Part shown: positions 59,101-62,100 of the stretch, in pieces | Position numbering within the stretch: the first letter of the stretch is position 1 | Layout of the letters: every line of letters begins with the position of its first letter | From: Plotosus lineatus | Lineage: Eukaryota > Chordata > Actinopteri > Siluriformes > Plotosidae | Assembly: GCA_024760905.1 (NCBI GenBank) | Contig: CM045737.1 | Span: forward strand, 18,043,348-18,107,347 | Reading direction: 5' to 3' | DNA length: 64,000 nucleotides | Program-made: the position numbers and the translations under genes | Notes under the pieces: model-generated | Seen by the model: only the letters and a program-made list of their open reading frames with translations | Database searches by the model: none | What the model was told of the DNA's origin: nothing

Positions 59101-62100
59101 CAGTTTGGTTTCATGCCCAGAAAGAGCACCACAGATGCAGTGTTTGCCTTGAGGATGTTAATGGAGAAGTACAGAGAAGGTCAGACGGAGCTGCATTGTG
59201 CCTTTGTGGATCTGGAGAAAGCATATGACAGGGTGCCGAGAGAAGAACTGTGGTATTGCATGAGGAAGTCTGGCGTGGCAGAGAAGTATGTTAGAGTGGT
59301 GCAGGACATGTATGAGAGATGTAAGACAGTGGTGAGGTGTGCTGTCGGTGTGACAGAAGAGTTCAAGGTGGAGGTGGGACTGCATCAAGGGTCAGCTCTC
59401 AGCCCCTTCTTGTTCGCTATGGTGATGGACAGGCTGACAGACGAGGTTAGACAAGATTCCCCATGGACTATGATGTTTGCAGATGACATTGTAATCTGTA
59501 GTGAGAGCAGAGAACAAGTGCAGGAAAATCTAGAGAGGTGGAGGTATGCCCTGGAAAGGAGGGGAATGAAGATTAGCCTCAGTAAGACAGAATACATGTG
59601 CATGAATGCCAAGGACCAAAGAGGAACGGTGAGATTACAGGGAGCAGAGATAAGAAAGGTGGAGGATTTTAAGTACTTAGGCTCAACAATCCAGAGCAAT
59701 GGAGAGTGTGGAAAAGAGGTCAAGAAGCGTGTGCAGGCAGGTTGGAATGGTTGGAGAAAAGTGTCCGGTGTGATGTGTGATAGGAGGGTATCGGCAAAAA
59801 TGAAAGGAAAAGTGTACAAGACGGTGTTGAGGCCAACGATGCTGTATGGGTTAGAAACAGTGGCCCTGGGGAAAAGACAGGAGGCAGAGTTAGAGGTAGC
59901 AGAGATGAAAATGTTGAGGTTCTCTTTGGGAGTAACGAGGATGGATAGGATTAGGAATGAGCACGTCAGAGGGACAGCACATGTAAGACGTTTTGGAGAC
60001 AAAGTCAGAGAGGCTAGATTGAGATGGTTTGGACATGTACAGAGGAGGGATAGTGAGTATATTGGTAATAGGATGCTGAGGCTGGAACTACCAGGCAAAA
60101 GGCCTAGAGGAAGACCAAAGAGACGATTCATGGATGTGGTAAAGGAGGACATGAAGGTCGTTGGTGTAAGAGAAGAAGATGCAAAGGATAGGGTGAGATG
60201 GAGGCAGATGATTCGCTGTGGCGACCCCTGAAGGGAAAAGCCGAAAGGAAAAGAAGAAGATATCAGTCGGGGGGGGGGTTGAGCCTACTTCGTGGAATTC
60301 GGTGGTAGCAGAGTGATCTCAGTCCCAATTAACTGCGGAAAGTGAGGGATCCCTATATATTTTACCAAACATAAATTTGCTGGTTTTGGGTCTCAAAGAA
60401 CTCAGTGGTTTGTTTGTGCAGTAACTATTTTAACTTCAGATCAAAAATAACTGTATGCATATACAGCACGGGTCACCAACCTTTTTGAAACTGAGAGCTA
60501 CTTCTTGGGTACCAATTAATGCGAAGGGCTATCAGGTCGATACACACTTGTGACATAACAAATTTGCTCAATTTACCTTTAATTATATGTCATTATTAAT
60601 AATTAATGATATTCTTCTGTCATGGCTTGGGAACCTTTTTGACTAAGAGAGCCAAAAAAATAATAATTTGATGCTTTCATAGCTGTCAACCCCTAAGATT
60701 AATAGAGAGTGAAAACCAGAGGTCCAGGGGGCACAACCCCTGGTCAGGTGGGGGGGCAAAATATGTGTATACTGTATCTATAAAAGAACACCTTTCAACA
60801 TTTTCCTTAAAACATACAGCACACTAATAATAATGCCCACTAGAGGGATATATTGCATTACTATTTGTGAGGCGGCATTTGTGAGGCAGCATGAGATGGC
60901 AGAGTGGATTTATTATTCAAAGGGGAAGCACTTAAGCAGCGCGCTTCAACTGAGGTAATCGTGCAGTTTGTGTTTATAGGGAGTAAATGAGAGGACTGAA
61001 TTCAGGTATGAACTGCATTCAGCCCAAGCAGCTCAGCCTCGCCCCTCAGCCAGAGCGGAGAGAAAACTGTTAGAGTTAGAGAACACAGCCGCCAAAATCA
61101 AAGTCCCACAACAACACAGACTATGACAAAAAGAACATAAAAGAACATGAAATCTAATAAATTGGATAAACAAAACAAAATGATAAACATGCTACACCAC
61201 AGTACATAAAATCACACACACAGACATTCTAAACATTAACTTTAGTACTGTACTAGAATAATAATTGAAAAGAGTTTAATACTAGAGTTCTTTAACAACA
61301 GTTCAGATGATTATTCCTCTTCAGGCACTTCACAGGAAACTGTTGTTTCTTCAGGAGAAAGTCTTATTTAAAGGGGCGTATACATCATCTCAACCAATCA
61401 GCAGGAAGGAGGACAGCCATTGGCTGAATTTGAATCACGTGACACTTGCTCGGCGATCCGCGAATATGCGCATGTACAAGTGCAAAATCGCAAATAGACA
61501 AGGGCCTAATGTACATGATGTACTAGTATGTAATGATGCACAGCCATCGCTGTGCATGTCTTTAGTCTTTTAATTGCAAATCCATATAAAGGTATTAGAT
61601 TGTATTATCATTATTATCTACTCATTACATATTTTGGTTCTTTTAGTCTAGTAATTAAATAAATGTGAGGCGCTCCACCGAATGGGGGTGCTTGTCGCAA
61701 GTGACGTATGGTTCTCGTGAAACAAAGCGCGGCTTATTCGGACTTCCGATCTTTCAACTGAACAAGTGCACGTTGAATACTTGTTTAGTACTCAACCTTC
61801 ACTTGCTCACTTGAAAGATTGGAAGTCCGGATAAGTCGCGCTTTGTCTCACAAGCACCATATGTCACTTGCAACAACGCCTACTTTCGGTGGAGCGCCTC
61901 ACAAATAAGCTATCTTCTTTGCACCATTTCATTAAATCATACACAAATGTTACTATCATTCAAATCAGTCATGGTGTATGCCAGTGAAATAATAAAAAAA
62001 AAAAGCATTTTTAAAGCAGCAACACCCATAAAACAAAAGGTACATGGCATTTGTTGCTGCATAATAAGTACCAGGCAATTGTGTTGAAGGTTAATAAGGG

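Larger units (their letters stand above)
56806..60358. mobile_element. Miniature element (AGGGATCCCTC family) copy 3, split by RTE insertion
   Basis: The left part 56806-57135 (tatacaggaatccctcgcca...) and right part 60263-60358 (...gaaagtgagggatccctata) together match copy 1. The RTE copy 4 lies between them, so the LINE landed in a pre-existing miniature element. Confidence 0.85.

Noticed and set aside
61307..61573. 88-codon plus-strand frame in intron 1
   Set aside because: It matches no family I recognise and sits among transposon-like sequence. A single short frame is expected by chance.
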